Below, in pieces: positions 18,441 through 27,654 of a DNA stretch of 64,000 bases. Position numbers and translations under genes: made by a program. This stretch comes from Schizochytrium sp. TIO01. Taxonomy: Eukaryota; Sar; Bigyra; Thraustochytrida; Thraustochytriidae. Numbering within the stretch: position 1 is the stretch's first letter; every line of letters begins with the position of its first letter. The stretch lies in NCBI GenBank assembly GCA_004764695.1, contig SMSO01000034.1, positions 1,195,501 through 1,259,500 on the forward strand, given 5' to 3'. Below the pieces are notes generated by a model that was given only the letters and a program-made list of their open reading frames with translations, had not been told where the DNA came from and searched no databases.

Positions 18441-20861
18441 ATGATGATAGTGTCTAGCACTGGTCGTGCTCTCCTGGCTCTGGCGCTTTTATGCGTCCTG
18501 GGTGTTGTCTTGAACTTGAGCATGACTGTCATGGAGCCGAAGCTCGACGAGGAGGTGCTCAAGGTTAATGAGGCAGCTTGGCTTAATCGATTCCAGCTCA
18601 CGGTTCCCGAACCATCTGTAAAACCTAGGGAAACTGGTAGCGGTACAAACGTCAAAGCACCAATCGTACTAGTCTTAGGGATTGGACATCAGCTCTGCGA
18701 GGCTGTAGCTGGGAGTTTCACGGCAAATCGTGAGAATTTACGTCAAGTGATCAGGGAGGATGAAATTTCGGCAAGTAAATATACGTTAGAGGCTGTACAC
18801 ACCATTGCAAAGTATCTCGGGTCACAGGCCCAGACAATACTTCCACGGCCAGCAGATCTGCCACAGGAAGTAGCTGAGTCCGCAACAGTGGCTATCACCC
18901 GTCTGTTGGATGAACTTGCCTCATCGCAGATGACGGTAGTTGCAGTGATCCCACACCTGGTTTTTCTCTGGCCAATAGTAGAACAACAGCTTCGTTTGAG
19001 AAAACTTGAGCATGTTCACCCAATTATTGTTGTGGAGGACGGCTTGGCGTCGTCTCTCAGGGACAATAGTCATTTTATTGATGCTGTAGGGCATGCAATG
19101 GTTAATGAACGTATTTTAGATACACTGTGTTTGATGCGTGTGCGTCCTTTTGATATCGAAGGTGGAACTGCATCTAACCTCCGTAGCGCGGTCATGCAGG
19201 ATAGGATTCGACTTGCACCAACTGTGAACCACAACAATGTAGAAAAATCCCCCTGCCAAGTGACTGAACTAGCAAGTATGCGTAATGCTATAATCTGGTC
19301 CAAGTTGATGCGATCTCTTGCGCTTCTCAGCTTGGATAGTATGAACCAGATTCCCCTTCTTCGTATCCCTACAGAGAATGTTTGTGGGTTCTTAAAAGAA
19401 AATATTGTCCTCATCAGCTCTGGCACATCTTCTCCACTTGAAAGCCCTAGCTCAATGATAAATGAAGACCAGAGAAAGAAGAACGATCGAAAAAGGCGGA
19501 AGCGCGCAGATCGTTCCCCTGAAGAAGGAGAAGCAAAGTCTGCATGCGAATTTCTTGGTCAAGATGTAGATGAATCCAAGACTCTTTCAAAAGCTTTTCT
19601 GCAAGACCTTGACCTACTTTTAGATCCTGAAGTTATGAGCTCTTTCAAGTTTGAAACCCCTGTCTCGTCACGTGGAGTACTGCCCAATCCTGTACTTGAA
19701 AATCTGTCAAATGATCGAATAGATGCTGGGTACTGTGTCGAGCAAGCAAACCTCAAGAAACTGTCGATGGAGAAGCGTACCTCTCTCGTCTTTCCTGTAG
19801 CACATTGTCTCCCTAGCTTTTTACTTATTGGGGCTCAGAAGGCAGGCACAGACGAACTTGCAGTATGGCTTAATCAACTCTTTTATGCCCGCCGCCTTGA
19901 CGGAGGCGTTGAAATTCATTTTTTTGATTGCCTAGGTCGCGGCAAGGGTTGGAACCGCTCCCCATGCTCCCGTGCCCGCAGACCCAAAATGTTGTACGAT
20001 AGCCATGCAGGAATGGAGAACCTTACCATTGCTAGAGAGAATGGCCAAAAGCTTGCTTTTGCTTGGAATGATCTTCGTAAAGAATCAAATTACGTATCTT
20101 CATGGTGGGAAAAATATCTCGAGCTAGGAAACATGTTCTATACAGGATACAAGCGGCATGCAATGACGTTTGAAAAAACACCAGCTTACATGGACTTAGG
20201 ACATCCCATGGATATGATGCGTATGATGCCATCTGCTAAGCTCATCTTCATGCTTCGGGATCCTGTGCAGCGCTTCATCTCATCCTACTTCCAAATGTGT
20301 AGTGGCATGTATCAAACTGTTCATAATTGCACGTATCCAGACATGCAGCAGCGATTCGAGACATTGAGTGCAGATTTCGATCCTACTGCCACGGACCGTT
20401 TTGATCAAAACTCAGTTGATTTCTTTGTCCACCGTGGTATTGCTCACTCCCTCTACTCTTACTGGTTGATGAAGTGGCGGGCAGCTTTTCCAGATCAGCA
20501 AATCATGATTGTTTTTTCGGAGCATTTCCGGGTGTTTCCCCAGGGTGTCATATTTGCCATTGAGAGTTTCCTGGGTTTGACAGAGTCGCGACAACACCAT
20601 CAATTCCATCCTATTAAAACCAACAAGGGTTATTATGTGCTTGGTGGGTATTCCAAGGCAAACAATCCTTCTCATAAGGAAGCCCCCCCAGCTGATCTAT
20701 TGCAACAATTGCAGGCGTTCTTTAACCCATATTCTGTTCAGCTCCGCAACCTCATTGAAAACTCAGATATTGTCTACAAGCCTCAGCAACAGGTGCCTGG
20801 TAAATATAACAGTGACTTCAGCTTCCCAGAATGGCTTGTGCCGGCCTCTTCTACTCTATAA
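18441..20861 (+). CDS. Type II membrane sulfotransferase
   Basis: An 806-residue protein with an ideal start context (GCCGCCATGATG). Residues 8-28 form one hydrophobic segment after a short N-terminus, the signal anchor of a Golgi type II protein. Residues 30-450 are a luminal region I do not recognise, with a K/R-rich stretch near 345-360. The catalytic domain starts near 455. FLLIGAQKAGTDEL (about 460-473) is the 5'-phosphosulfate-binding loop that grips PAPS, and AKLIFMLRDPVQRFISSYF (about 600-618) is the 3'-phosphate-binding strand with the conserved R and S. Such enzymes move sulfate from PAPS to sugar hydroxyls or amines; the domain most resembles the carbohydrate/heparan-type family. 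The acceptor is unknown, but the fucosyltransferase 7 kb away also acts on secretory glycans. The gene ends 210 bases from the 3' end of the convergent DLEC1-like gene. Confidence 0.85.
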   Translation: MMIVSSTGRALLALALLCVLGVVLNLSMTVMEPKLDEEVLKVNEAAWLNRFQLTVPEPSVKPRETGSGTNVKAPIVLVLGIGHQLCEAVAGSFTANRENLRQVIREDEISASKYTLEAVHTIAKYLGSQAQTILPRPADLPQEVAESATVAITRLLDELASSQMTVVAVIPHLVFLWPIVEQQLRLRKLEHVHPIIVVEDGLASSLRDNSHFIDAVGHAMVNERILDTLCLMRVRPFDIEGGTASNLRSAVMQDRIRLAPTVNHNNVEKSPCQVTELASMRNAIIWSKLMRSLALLSLDSMNQIPLLRIPTENVCGFLKENIVLISSGTSSPLESPSSMINEDQRKKNDRKRRKRADRSPEEGEAKSACEFLGQDVDESKTLSKAFLQDLDLLLDPEVMSSFKFETPVSSRGVLPNPVLENLSNDRIDAGYCVEQANLKKLSMEKRTSLVFPVAHCLPSFLLIGAQKAGTDELAVWLNQLFYARRLDGGVEIHFFDCLGRGKGWNRSPCSRARRPKMLYDSHAGMENLTIARENGQKLAFAWNDLRKESNYVSSWWEKYLELGNMFYTGYKRHAMTFEKTPAYMDLGHPMDMMRMMPSAKLIFMLRDPVQRFISSYFQMCSGMYQTVHNCTYPDMQQRFETLSADFDPTATDRFDQNSVDFFVHRGIAHSLYSYWLMKWRAAFPDQQIMIVFSEHFRVFPQGVIFAIESFLGLTESRQHHQFHPIKTNKGYYVLGGYSKANNPSHKEAPPADLLQQLQAFFNPYSVQLRNLIENSDIVYKPQQQVPGKYNSDFSFPEWLVPASSTL

Positions 20862-21070
20862 GGTCTCGAAGCCATGCTTCCCACGTCAGATTCAACTCTG
20901 GCCGGTATCTTTTAAAACTACGAAAGATATTGTATTTGCTTAACCTTGATGAAGCTAGACAAGGAATGGAGAACAAAATATACTTTACTAAAGTTCACGT
21001 GAAGCTTGGCTCGGTCATTTATTATTTGAATTTCACATAGTGTCATGCGTGGTTACCCATATTCACTTTA

Positions 21071-24000
21071 TTAATAAGCTGGGGCCGGAAGGCGTCGCAC
21101 TGAATAGTCATGCTGCTCCTCGTACGATCCTGCTCCTCGTAGAACAACATCGAAATCAAGTCCATTCTGTACAGAGAACCTGAACTTGCTCTCATGAAAA
21201 CCCTGAATTGACGGACTAAAACATACATGAATAGAAACAGGTACACGTTTACCATTTGAATCAAAACCTTGAGGCATAAAGGCCTGTGCAGAAGATAATG
21301 GAAGTGTTGGCCCCGCAAGAGTTCCTTGTTCAATATCAAATGACCAACAAGTTGGGTCGTCGATTGCATCGCCTTCCGTTTTCGGGACGTGTATTACGCG
21401 CCAGTGTGCTGGCACAACAGTTGGGTTGGCCATGTACAACACCGTACGCGCACTAGTCTCGACATGAATATCTCCAAAATCAAATAACGCTGGCGCAAGT
21501 AAGACTGCTGGGGCCACCATGGTACCTTCCAAATCCACAGCTTGATGATCACCATTATGAAAATAGATATCCAAGACGCGTTTATACGTCATTCTCAACA
21601 CATCATTTGGATCATGAGCCTTCTTGTCGACAAGTTGACCAGGTTGAAAGCGGATTGTTAGAGCCAAAGTGGTGCCTGGTGGAAGACCAGCTTTGCGTCC
21701 TACAGCAAATGCGTCAGGAGGAACATTCTCCTCAAGCCTTGCCAAGTCTTTCCCGGTCAATGTAACAGGTGTCGCACTTGTCGCTTTCACATCATGCAAG
21801 AAAAACGGAGGTTCTGATCGGACTACGCAAGACATTGTTGTTGGAGAAGAATTTGTAAACGTCAAGGTTTTGAAGAATGATCGGTGATCAATAGAACGAG
21901 TCGACCATGCAACAAAACCAAGGAATGCGCGTGCATTTCCACCTCTCAACGTGCGATCTAAATGCAGGGATGGCTTTGCTGAATGAGCGGCCAAGTGGAC
22001 TTTTTCAAAACCCCGTAGTGGTGTTCGAGAGGTTGCACCTGCGGGTGCACTACTGATTGAGCGTGACGCTGTGGATAGTCTTGACTCCCCGCGAGCGTCT
22101 GTTGCCGAGGAACCTACCGTGAGGAGCTCTGTAGCAATGCTTTCTAGAGTGATCTGGGAAACCACAGTGCCGTCCTCGTTCACTGGACCAGATGAATCAT
22201 CAGCCCAATCACAATCTGCAATAATGACAGCTGCATCCTCATTCTCTTCAGTTTCATGCGGAAAGAATGAAACTCGAAAGCTACCGTTGCCATAAGGCTT
22301 GATGACCTGCTCATGAGGCTCAACCACAAAAGGCGGGGCTTTGCTCAAATCACTGTGCGGTTTAAGTTTAATTTTAACCCGCTGATTTTCGTCAGCAGAC
22401 ATACCATCCTCGTCAAAAATGAACGTGGTCTCCAGTAAGTCCGCATTGTCTTCACGTTTTGCAACCACACGCCATCCAACTGAAGCAGCAACAGGCCCGT
22501 TATTTGTTATTTTAATAACCTTGTGCACTGCTTCAGTTCCAACCAGTGGGTGACCAAAATGCAACCTCGTCTCGCCGTTTTGCTTAACTAGACCGACAGT
22601 ATTAGCCGCCAAGCACAATGGCGAACCTATAACCCCAACTTTAATGGGGGTCACACTTGGGTTCAGACCATTGATCATGCAGTGCAACTCACTGCGATAG
22701 CGTCCCGGCATATTGTTGAAACAGTATAAGTCAACTATGATTGCTTGCCACGGCTTCAAAACCCCGGAACTAGGCAATGCAAGAAAAGCGATCCCGCGCC
22801 CTGCAGCAAGGACATCTCGATCTTCCTGTGCTTGAATTTTGTCCTCAATGTATTGTTTTCCTCCGTGACTCGCATACACTTGCCACTCTTCGTGCTGACT
22901 ACTCAGCTTTGCCACTGTGAGAGGTTCCTTCAACTTCAAGCCAAGCCCTGCGCGAGAATGCAAAAGTGAGCGAGGTACAGACTTTGCACCATATGCCTTG
23001 ACAACAATCTCATAGTTTGTAGTGATTGCTGAGTGATTAGCAATGCACAGTCGGAGACGCTTACGCTTGCATAGCTCAATCCCATTTCCAAAGTCAAGAA
23101 CTGGTAATTTGGACGAATTCTGATTTGCAGCATCTGAAGACAAACCTGCTTGTGCACTGGAGCTGGCCTTCCCACCTTCCTCGCCACGACTATCCGGACG
23201 CTCGGGATACATACTTTCAGCAGTTACGTTGTCTTCAACCAATGAATAAGCTACTACCAGACCACGTACGAGCGAATGTAAAGTAAATCCTAATGGTACA
23301 GACATGCCTTCTACTTCACAGGCGAAAATTGTTCCGACACGACCTGGCTTACGAGCATTGAAAGTCATTTCGATTGTTCGAACTTCTTTTGGCTCAAGAA
23401 CCCCTTTTGGACTTGAAAATGTTACGTCGTACGGTCTGCTAGTAAGGCTCTCTTCTTCACCAAAAACATCATCGGGCACTTTTGGATTTGACTCCGAGCT
23501 GACTTCCACCCAGCGAAAGGGTGCACACAAATTTGACAAATTGACTAACTGTACAGTACGAACGACTGGTACCGTGACATAAGTAGTCCCAAGATCAATT
23601 TTGCAGCGATTGTGGGTATCGCTCACACGCAGAAAAACCTTCGGTGACTGGATTTCTGCGCGTACATTGATGTAGAGAGCGGCACTGTGCTTCACCTGCA
23701 TGCAGAGTATTTTTCGCATACGTTCGGGGAGTGTGCCAGCTAGACAGCTTACGTCAACTTGTCGTACCTCGTTCGGGGCCAGCGTGATCTGAGCTCCATT
23801 CAAAATCTTAATTTGTGATTTGGTCTCATCTTGCGTCGAGATGGTATCCATTTCTCTCATGCAAATGTGTGCTGAAGCATATTTAGAGAGGTTTCGCAGA
23901 ACCAAGCTAGCATCACTCGATTTAGTCACACCCAGCAAACCAAAATCAATCTCTCGGGTTTCAAGTACAACTCGCGGCCCAAGCACTTCACCTTTAACGT

Positions 24001-26953
24001 GTAGCGCACATTTGGAAGGCTCTCCATTAAGCTCACAAAAAATTTGATGAGAAAATGTACCTACAGTTCGTGGTGTGAACCGAAAAGTTGCTGTTGCAGT
24101 AGACTTGGGTGCGATTTGAAGTTCTTTTCGCCCAGGAATGAGTACAGTCAGGCCATCTTCCATGGCTAAATTGGTCCACCTCAAGGTGATAAGAGTCTCT
24201 CCAGGGTTATGCACATCCGTTGAAAATTGTTGTTCTGTGTCTGCAGCCATAGGTAGCGTCATTTGTACAAGGTTTGTTGGGGTGAAGCTAACTATGGGAG
24301 ATTTACTTTCGCCTGCGAGAATCATTCGGCAACAAGGTACACTGCGTAAACCATCATCGTCTTCTCCACGGTTCTTGGTTGTCGACATTCTTTTTAACTG
24401 GCGCGCAGAAATCCCTTCCACTGCGGCAGGTGGAATATTGTCTATAATTAGCTGTGCTATAGCTCTATAATGTTTGGGGCGAGACGCGACTCCAGGGGCG
24501 AATGTCACGGTAAACTTCTGTTCTTGCAACGACTGAAGGACACCTGATTTAGGTAATATACTGAACTCTGGCATTGCGCGGGCTCTAGCATCACGAATGG
24601 CCCAATGGTAATCCAACGCAATTGGCGTGGGGTTTGTGTATGATAGTGTGTATGTTGTCGAACCCCCTACCGTAATCAATCCAAGATTAAGAGCTTGCGG
24701 AGGAGCTACAATCGGCCGATTTGCATCAAGGCTAATATCCCCAACTTTAGAAATTTGCACCTTGACCTGACAGCTTGCCGCTTGTATGGTGACTAACTGA
24801 ACCTGACAATTGTCACATACCATTACCAGATTTGCTGACATGAGCCCTGCTTCATCAGGGGAAAAGCTCACCTCAATCTTGGCTTCATCGCCTGAATCAA
24901 GTGAAAACCGCCTAGGCAAAACGTTAAAAAGCCCATTTTGAAGCTCCAGGTTGTCTTTACCATCATTGAGGGGATCGGTTTGCCCAGCGGCCCATTCTTC
25001 TTCTGATACCAAGTGAAAGCGCGCCGGGCCACCCTGGTTTCGAAACGTAAACTCACTTTTCAGATTTTTCCCCACAAAGCAAGAACCTGCATTCAAAACA
25101 CGGGCCAGTGTCAGTTTAGGCGGTGTACGCCTTGCCACTAACGCGATGCGAAACTTTTCCGTCTCAGTACATACTGTTACAAAGTCTCGATAGTCTGCCA
25201 ACGAATCTGAACAGAAAGAAATTCGGAGCAAGCAAGCCATTCCAGGAGCAACTACAGCAGCCCCCGAGGGAAAATCTGTAGAAACAATTGAGAAGAACTT
25301 GCTAGTTGGCGGTAGAAATCGGAGGCCTCGGGAAACTGGAGCGACGTTAACTACTTTGAGTATACACTCCATAGGTTCATTGACGTTGTAATTTGTAAAA
25401 AACGCAAATCCTGGTTCCACATTAAATGAAAAGGCAAGGCTTTTTGTTTTCTTGCTTGCCAGCGTTTTGTTTAAGATTTCATTCCCTGGAACTGTTAAAG
25501 TCACTACCTTCGACTGACGATCTTTGAGTGTACCTGGTGCACGTCGAGTAGACTCTGAGTGTGTGGAAGGTCTCTGTTGCGGATCTTCATCAATCTCGGG
25601 TCGAGGAGAAGTACCAGGCTCATTCAAAAATCCAATATCCCAAGATTGTTCGAGCTCTTCCACATCCTCTGCTGCAAAGGTTGGTGGCTCGGTCATATCT
25701 TTGTTTAGTAAAGAAGTTCGCCAGTCTCGCGTTGCCCTTGTTGTGAGGGTGAAACGAGGGTTTTTAAGAAAAGAAATTTGTTTCTTCATGCGAGCCAACA
25801 GCTCCAAATTGGATCGCATAGCCTCTGAACTCATTTTCTTACTTTCCTTTCCCTTTGACTTTTGTTCTTGCTCATCAGACTCTTGGTTTCCAGACGCCTC
25901 GGCCTCTGCCTTTGCCTTTTGCTTAGCTGCTTGCAGCTCTGCAACTTTGTGCCTTTCTTTTGGCATAAGATAATTCGGAGTCGATGGTCGAATTTTACAA
26001 GCCTTTTCTTCGCCACGAGTGACTTGGCCACGTTTGTATTGTTCATTTTCCTCGCTAGACGCAAGAAGGTTGTTGACATTAATCAAATGTGCACTTAAGC
26101 CTCCAAACGCACGCAATTTTTCATTGCTCACTGCATAAGAGCTAGGTCCTAAGGGGTATTCTGCCCCAATGAGAAGACCTTGATCATATATTTCTTGTGC
26201 AGCACGCTCGTCTTCTCCAATGGCCTTTTGACGTTCCTCCTCTAGATATGCTTCTAATGCATTTGCCTTTGCCAACTCGTCCTGCAAACGTTCATCAATT
26301 TCTTGAATCTCAGCATGAACTGCTTCCACGGGAATGCTTTCTAGATCCTCTAGATCGAACCCCAACGCGTCTTTACTAGGATTTTGACTTGAACTTTGCG
26401 CAGCTGCGTCTCTTCCTTCACTTACAGAATGTTTTGAACGATTAGTTTCCTGTCCTTCGATTGCATCAGCTTGGTTTTTACCTTCAGGTCCTTCATCGTC
26501 CTCAGAATTGAGTTTAGTTTCTTCACCATCCTCACTCGTAGCATCCTCGTTGTTGGCATTACTTTCTGTGTTTCCTTTTGCGTCTTCATCATCTTTATCT
26601 GCTTCTTCGGAAAGATTATCTTGGTCGTTAGCACCAATAGTCTCTGCAAGAATACTCTCAGACGCTTCATCATGTAGTTTCTCTTCAGTGGTGCTATTTT
26701 CGTCAGTGGAATCATCATAAAAGTCCTTAAAAGTCTTCTTCAGCACATGATCAAGAGCTCCGACTAAACCGGCAGCAGTGCTTTCTTGTTTCGAATCCTT
26801 TTTCTCGTCTTGATCATATTCCTCAGTGCCATCATGATTGTTGGCATCAGTGTCGCTTTCTTCTGCTTTCTGAACTAATTCCTCCTCTGTGCCTTCGTTA
26901 GCAAGGCTATGCTCATCATCATCTATACGTGCGCTCCCTGAGGTCTGTGACAT
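21071..26953 (-). CDS. DLEC1: DLEC1/CFAP81-like ciliary protein with ASH-type repeats
   Basis: A 1960-residue protein without a visible intron, starting at the ATG at 26953 (A at -3). The frame is open to 27049 without another ATG. Residues 1-230 are very acidic. Residues 230-420 are charged and helical, with PNYLMPKERHKV. From about 480 a series of immunoglobulin-like beta repeats of the ASPM/SPD-2/Hydin type begins. The segment around residues 520-640 (for example VSRGLRFLPP, VVAPGMACLLRISF and RRTPPKLTLARVL) matches the conserved core I know from animal DLEC1, including the V-S-R-x-x-R, V-A-P-G-M-[AS]-C and R-R-x-P-P signatures. Human DLEC1 is about 1755 residues. DLEC1 and its Chlamydomonas relative FAP81 belong to the axoneme. 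It neighbours no obvious partner here, but roadblock and WDR60 lie in the same window. Confidence 0.85.
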   Translation of the reverse strand: MSQTSGSARIDDDEHSLANEGTEEELVQKAEESDTDANNHDGTEEYDQDEKKDSKQESTAAGLVGALDHVLKKTFKDFYDDSTDENSTTEEKLHDEASESILAETIGANDQDNLSEEADKDDEDAKGNTESNANNEDATSEDGEETKLNSEDDEGPEGKNQADAIEGQETNRSKHSVSEGRDAAAQSSSQNPSKDALGFDLEDLESIPVEAVHAEIQEIDERLQDELAKANALEAYLEEERQKAIGEDERAAQEIYDQGLLIGAEYPLGPSSYAVSNEKLRAFGGLSAHLINVNNLLASSEENEQYKRGQVTRGEEKACKIRPSTPNYLMPKERHKVAELQAAKQKAKAEAEASGNQESDEQEQKSKGKESKKMSSEAMRSNLELLARMKKQISFLKNPRFTLTTRATRDWRTSLLNKDMTEPPTFAAEDVEELEQSWDIGFLNEPGTSPRPEIDEDPQQRPSTHSESTRRAPGTLKDRQSKVVTLTVPGNEILNKTLASKKTKSLAFSFNVEPGFAFFTNYNVNEPMECILKVVNVAPVSRGLRFLPPTSKFFSIVSTDFPSGAAVVAPGMACLLRISFCSDSLADYRDFVTVCTETEKFRIALVARRTPPKLTLARVLNAGSCFVGKNLKSEFTFRNQGGPARFHLVSEEEWAAGQTDPLNDGKDNLELQNGLFNVLPRRFSLDSGDEAKIEVSFSPDEAGLMSANLVMVCDNCQVQLVTIQAASCQVKVQISKVGDISLDANRPIVAPPQALNLGLITVGGSTTYTLSYTNPTPIALDYHWAIRDARARAMPEFSILPKSGVLQSLQEQKFTVTFAPGVASRPKHYRAIAQLIIDNIPPAAVEGISARQLKRMSTTKNRGEDDDGLRSVPCCRMILAGESKSPIVSFTPTNLVQMTLPMAADTEQQFSTDVHNPGETLITLRWTNLAMEDGLTVLIPGRKELQIAPKSTATATFRFTPRTVGTFSHQIFCELNGEPSKCALHVKGEVLGPRVVLETREIDFGLLGVTKSSDASLVLRNLSKYASAHICMREMDTISTQDETKSQIKILNGAQITLAPNEVRQVDVSCLAGTLPERMRKILCMQVKHSAALYINVRAEIQSPKVFLRVSDTHNRCKIDLGTTYVTVPVVRTVQLVNLSNLCAPFRWVEVSSESNPKVPDDVFGEEESLTSRPYDVTFSSPKGVLEPKEVRTIEMTFNARKPGRVGTIFACEVEGMSVPLGFTLHSLVRGLVVAYSLVEDNVTAESMYPERPDSRGEEGGKASSSAQAGLSSDAANQNSSKLPVLDFGNGIELCKRKRLRLCIANHSAITTNYEIVVKAYGAKSVPRSLLHSRAGLGLKLKEPLTVAKLSSQHEEWQVYASHGGKQYIEDKIQAQEDRDVLAAGRGIAFLALPSSGVLKPWQAIIVDLYCFNNMPGRYRSELHCMINGLNPSVTPIKVGVIGSPLCLAANTVGLVKQNGETRLHFGHPLVGTEAVHKVIKITNNGPVAASVGWRVVAKREDNADLLETTFIFDEDGMSADENQRVKIKLKPHSDLSKAPPFVVEPHEQVIKPYGNGSFRVSFFPHETEENEDAAVIIADCDWADDSSGPVNEDGTVVSQITLESIATELLTVGSSATDARGESRLSTASRSISSAPAGATSRTPLRGFEKVHLAAHSAKPSLHLDRTLRGGNARAFLGFVAWSTRSIDHRSFFKTLTFTNSSPTTMSCVVRSEPPFFLHDVKATSATPVTLTGKDLARLEENVPPDAFAVGRKAGLPPGTTLALTIRFQPGQLVDKKAHDPNDVLRMTYKRVLDIYFHNGDHQAVDLEGTMVAPAVLLAPALFDFGDIHVETSARTVLYMANPTVVPAHWRVIHVPKTEGDAIDDPTCWSFDIEQGTLAGPTLPLSSAQAFMPQGFDSNGKRVPVSIHVCFSPSIQGFHESKFRFSVQNGLDFDVVLRGAGSYEEQHDYSVRRLPAPAY

Positions 26954-27654
26954 CGTTACTGCCCCACCTTCACCGAGCTCTTCCCAGGAGCAGCGATGGC
27001 CTTCTCGGGGAGCAAATCGCAACAAGCGATTTGTGCTGCCACCGTCCAAGGAGAACTTTGCTCGTTCTATGGAAACTAGTGCTTGCTGTTTGGTCTACTT
27101 TATTATTTCATGTACTGCACTTCCTGCTGCATTGGTACCTTTTTCTATAGGCGATAGCTGTAGCAACATCAGCATAATAATAATAGCCGTTACGAAGGGA
27201 CTTATTATGTATGTCTCCTTGAAGCTTTTTCAACTTAAAAATTGATTTAAAAAATGAATAAAGAATAATAATCCTAATAACAATAAAGAGTAGTGTAGAG
27301 AAAGAAACAGAGACGTAGAGACGTAGAGAAGTATAGAAGCAGAGAGCTTGTGTCCAGTTATTAAGTGTAGTTTACAATGTTGATAGCTATGCATTAAAAG
27401 AGAGCAAGATGGGAGGCACCAAGGTGCTGTGGAAAAACGACGACGTGGAAATTGAAAAAAGGAAGAAAAAAGGAGTATATTATTACAGAATGATTTTGAA
27501 TATAATCTCTGCTTTTCACACATTAGAAAGTTTACTAGCAACAAGTGGAGAGTTGTATAAGACTTGCTCTTAATATGCGGCTCATTTGCTTTAGTAGATA
27601 ATAATACACCTCGGTAGTCTTCAGCTGCTTACGAGAGAGATTAAGATAACTAAG
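26954..27654. other. Intergenic region between two same-strand genes
   Basis: About 0.7 kb that must hold the DLEC1-like promoter and the fucosyltransferase 3'UTR. It has an AT-rich stretch with several AATAA strings near 27240-27290 and a short AGAGACGT tandem near 27305-27330. No gene seen. Confidence 0.6.
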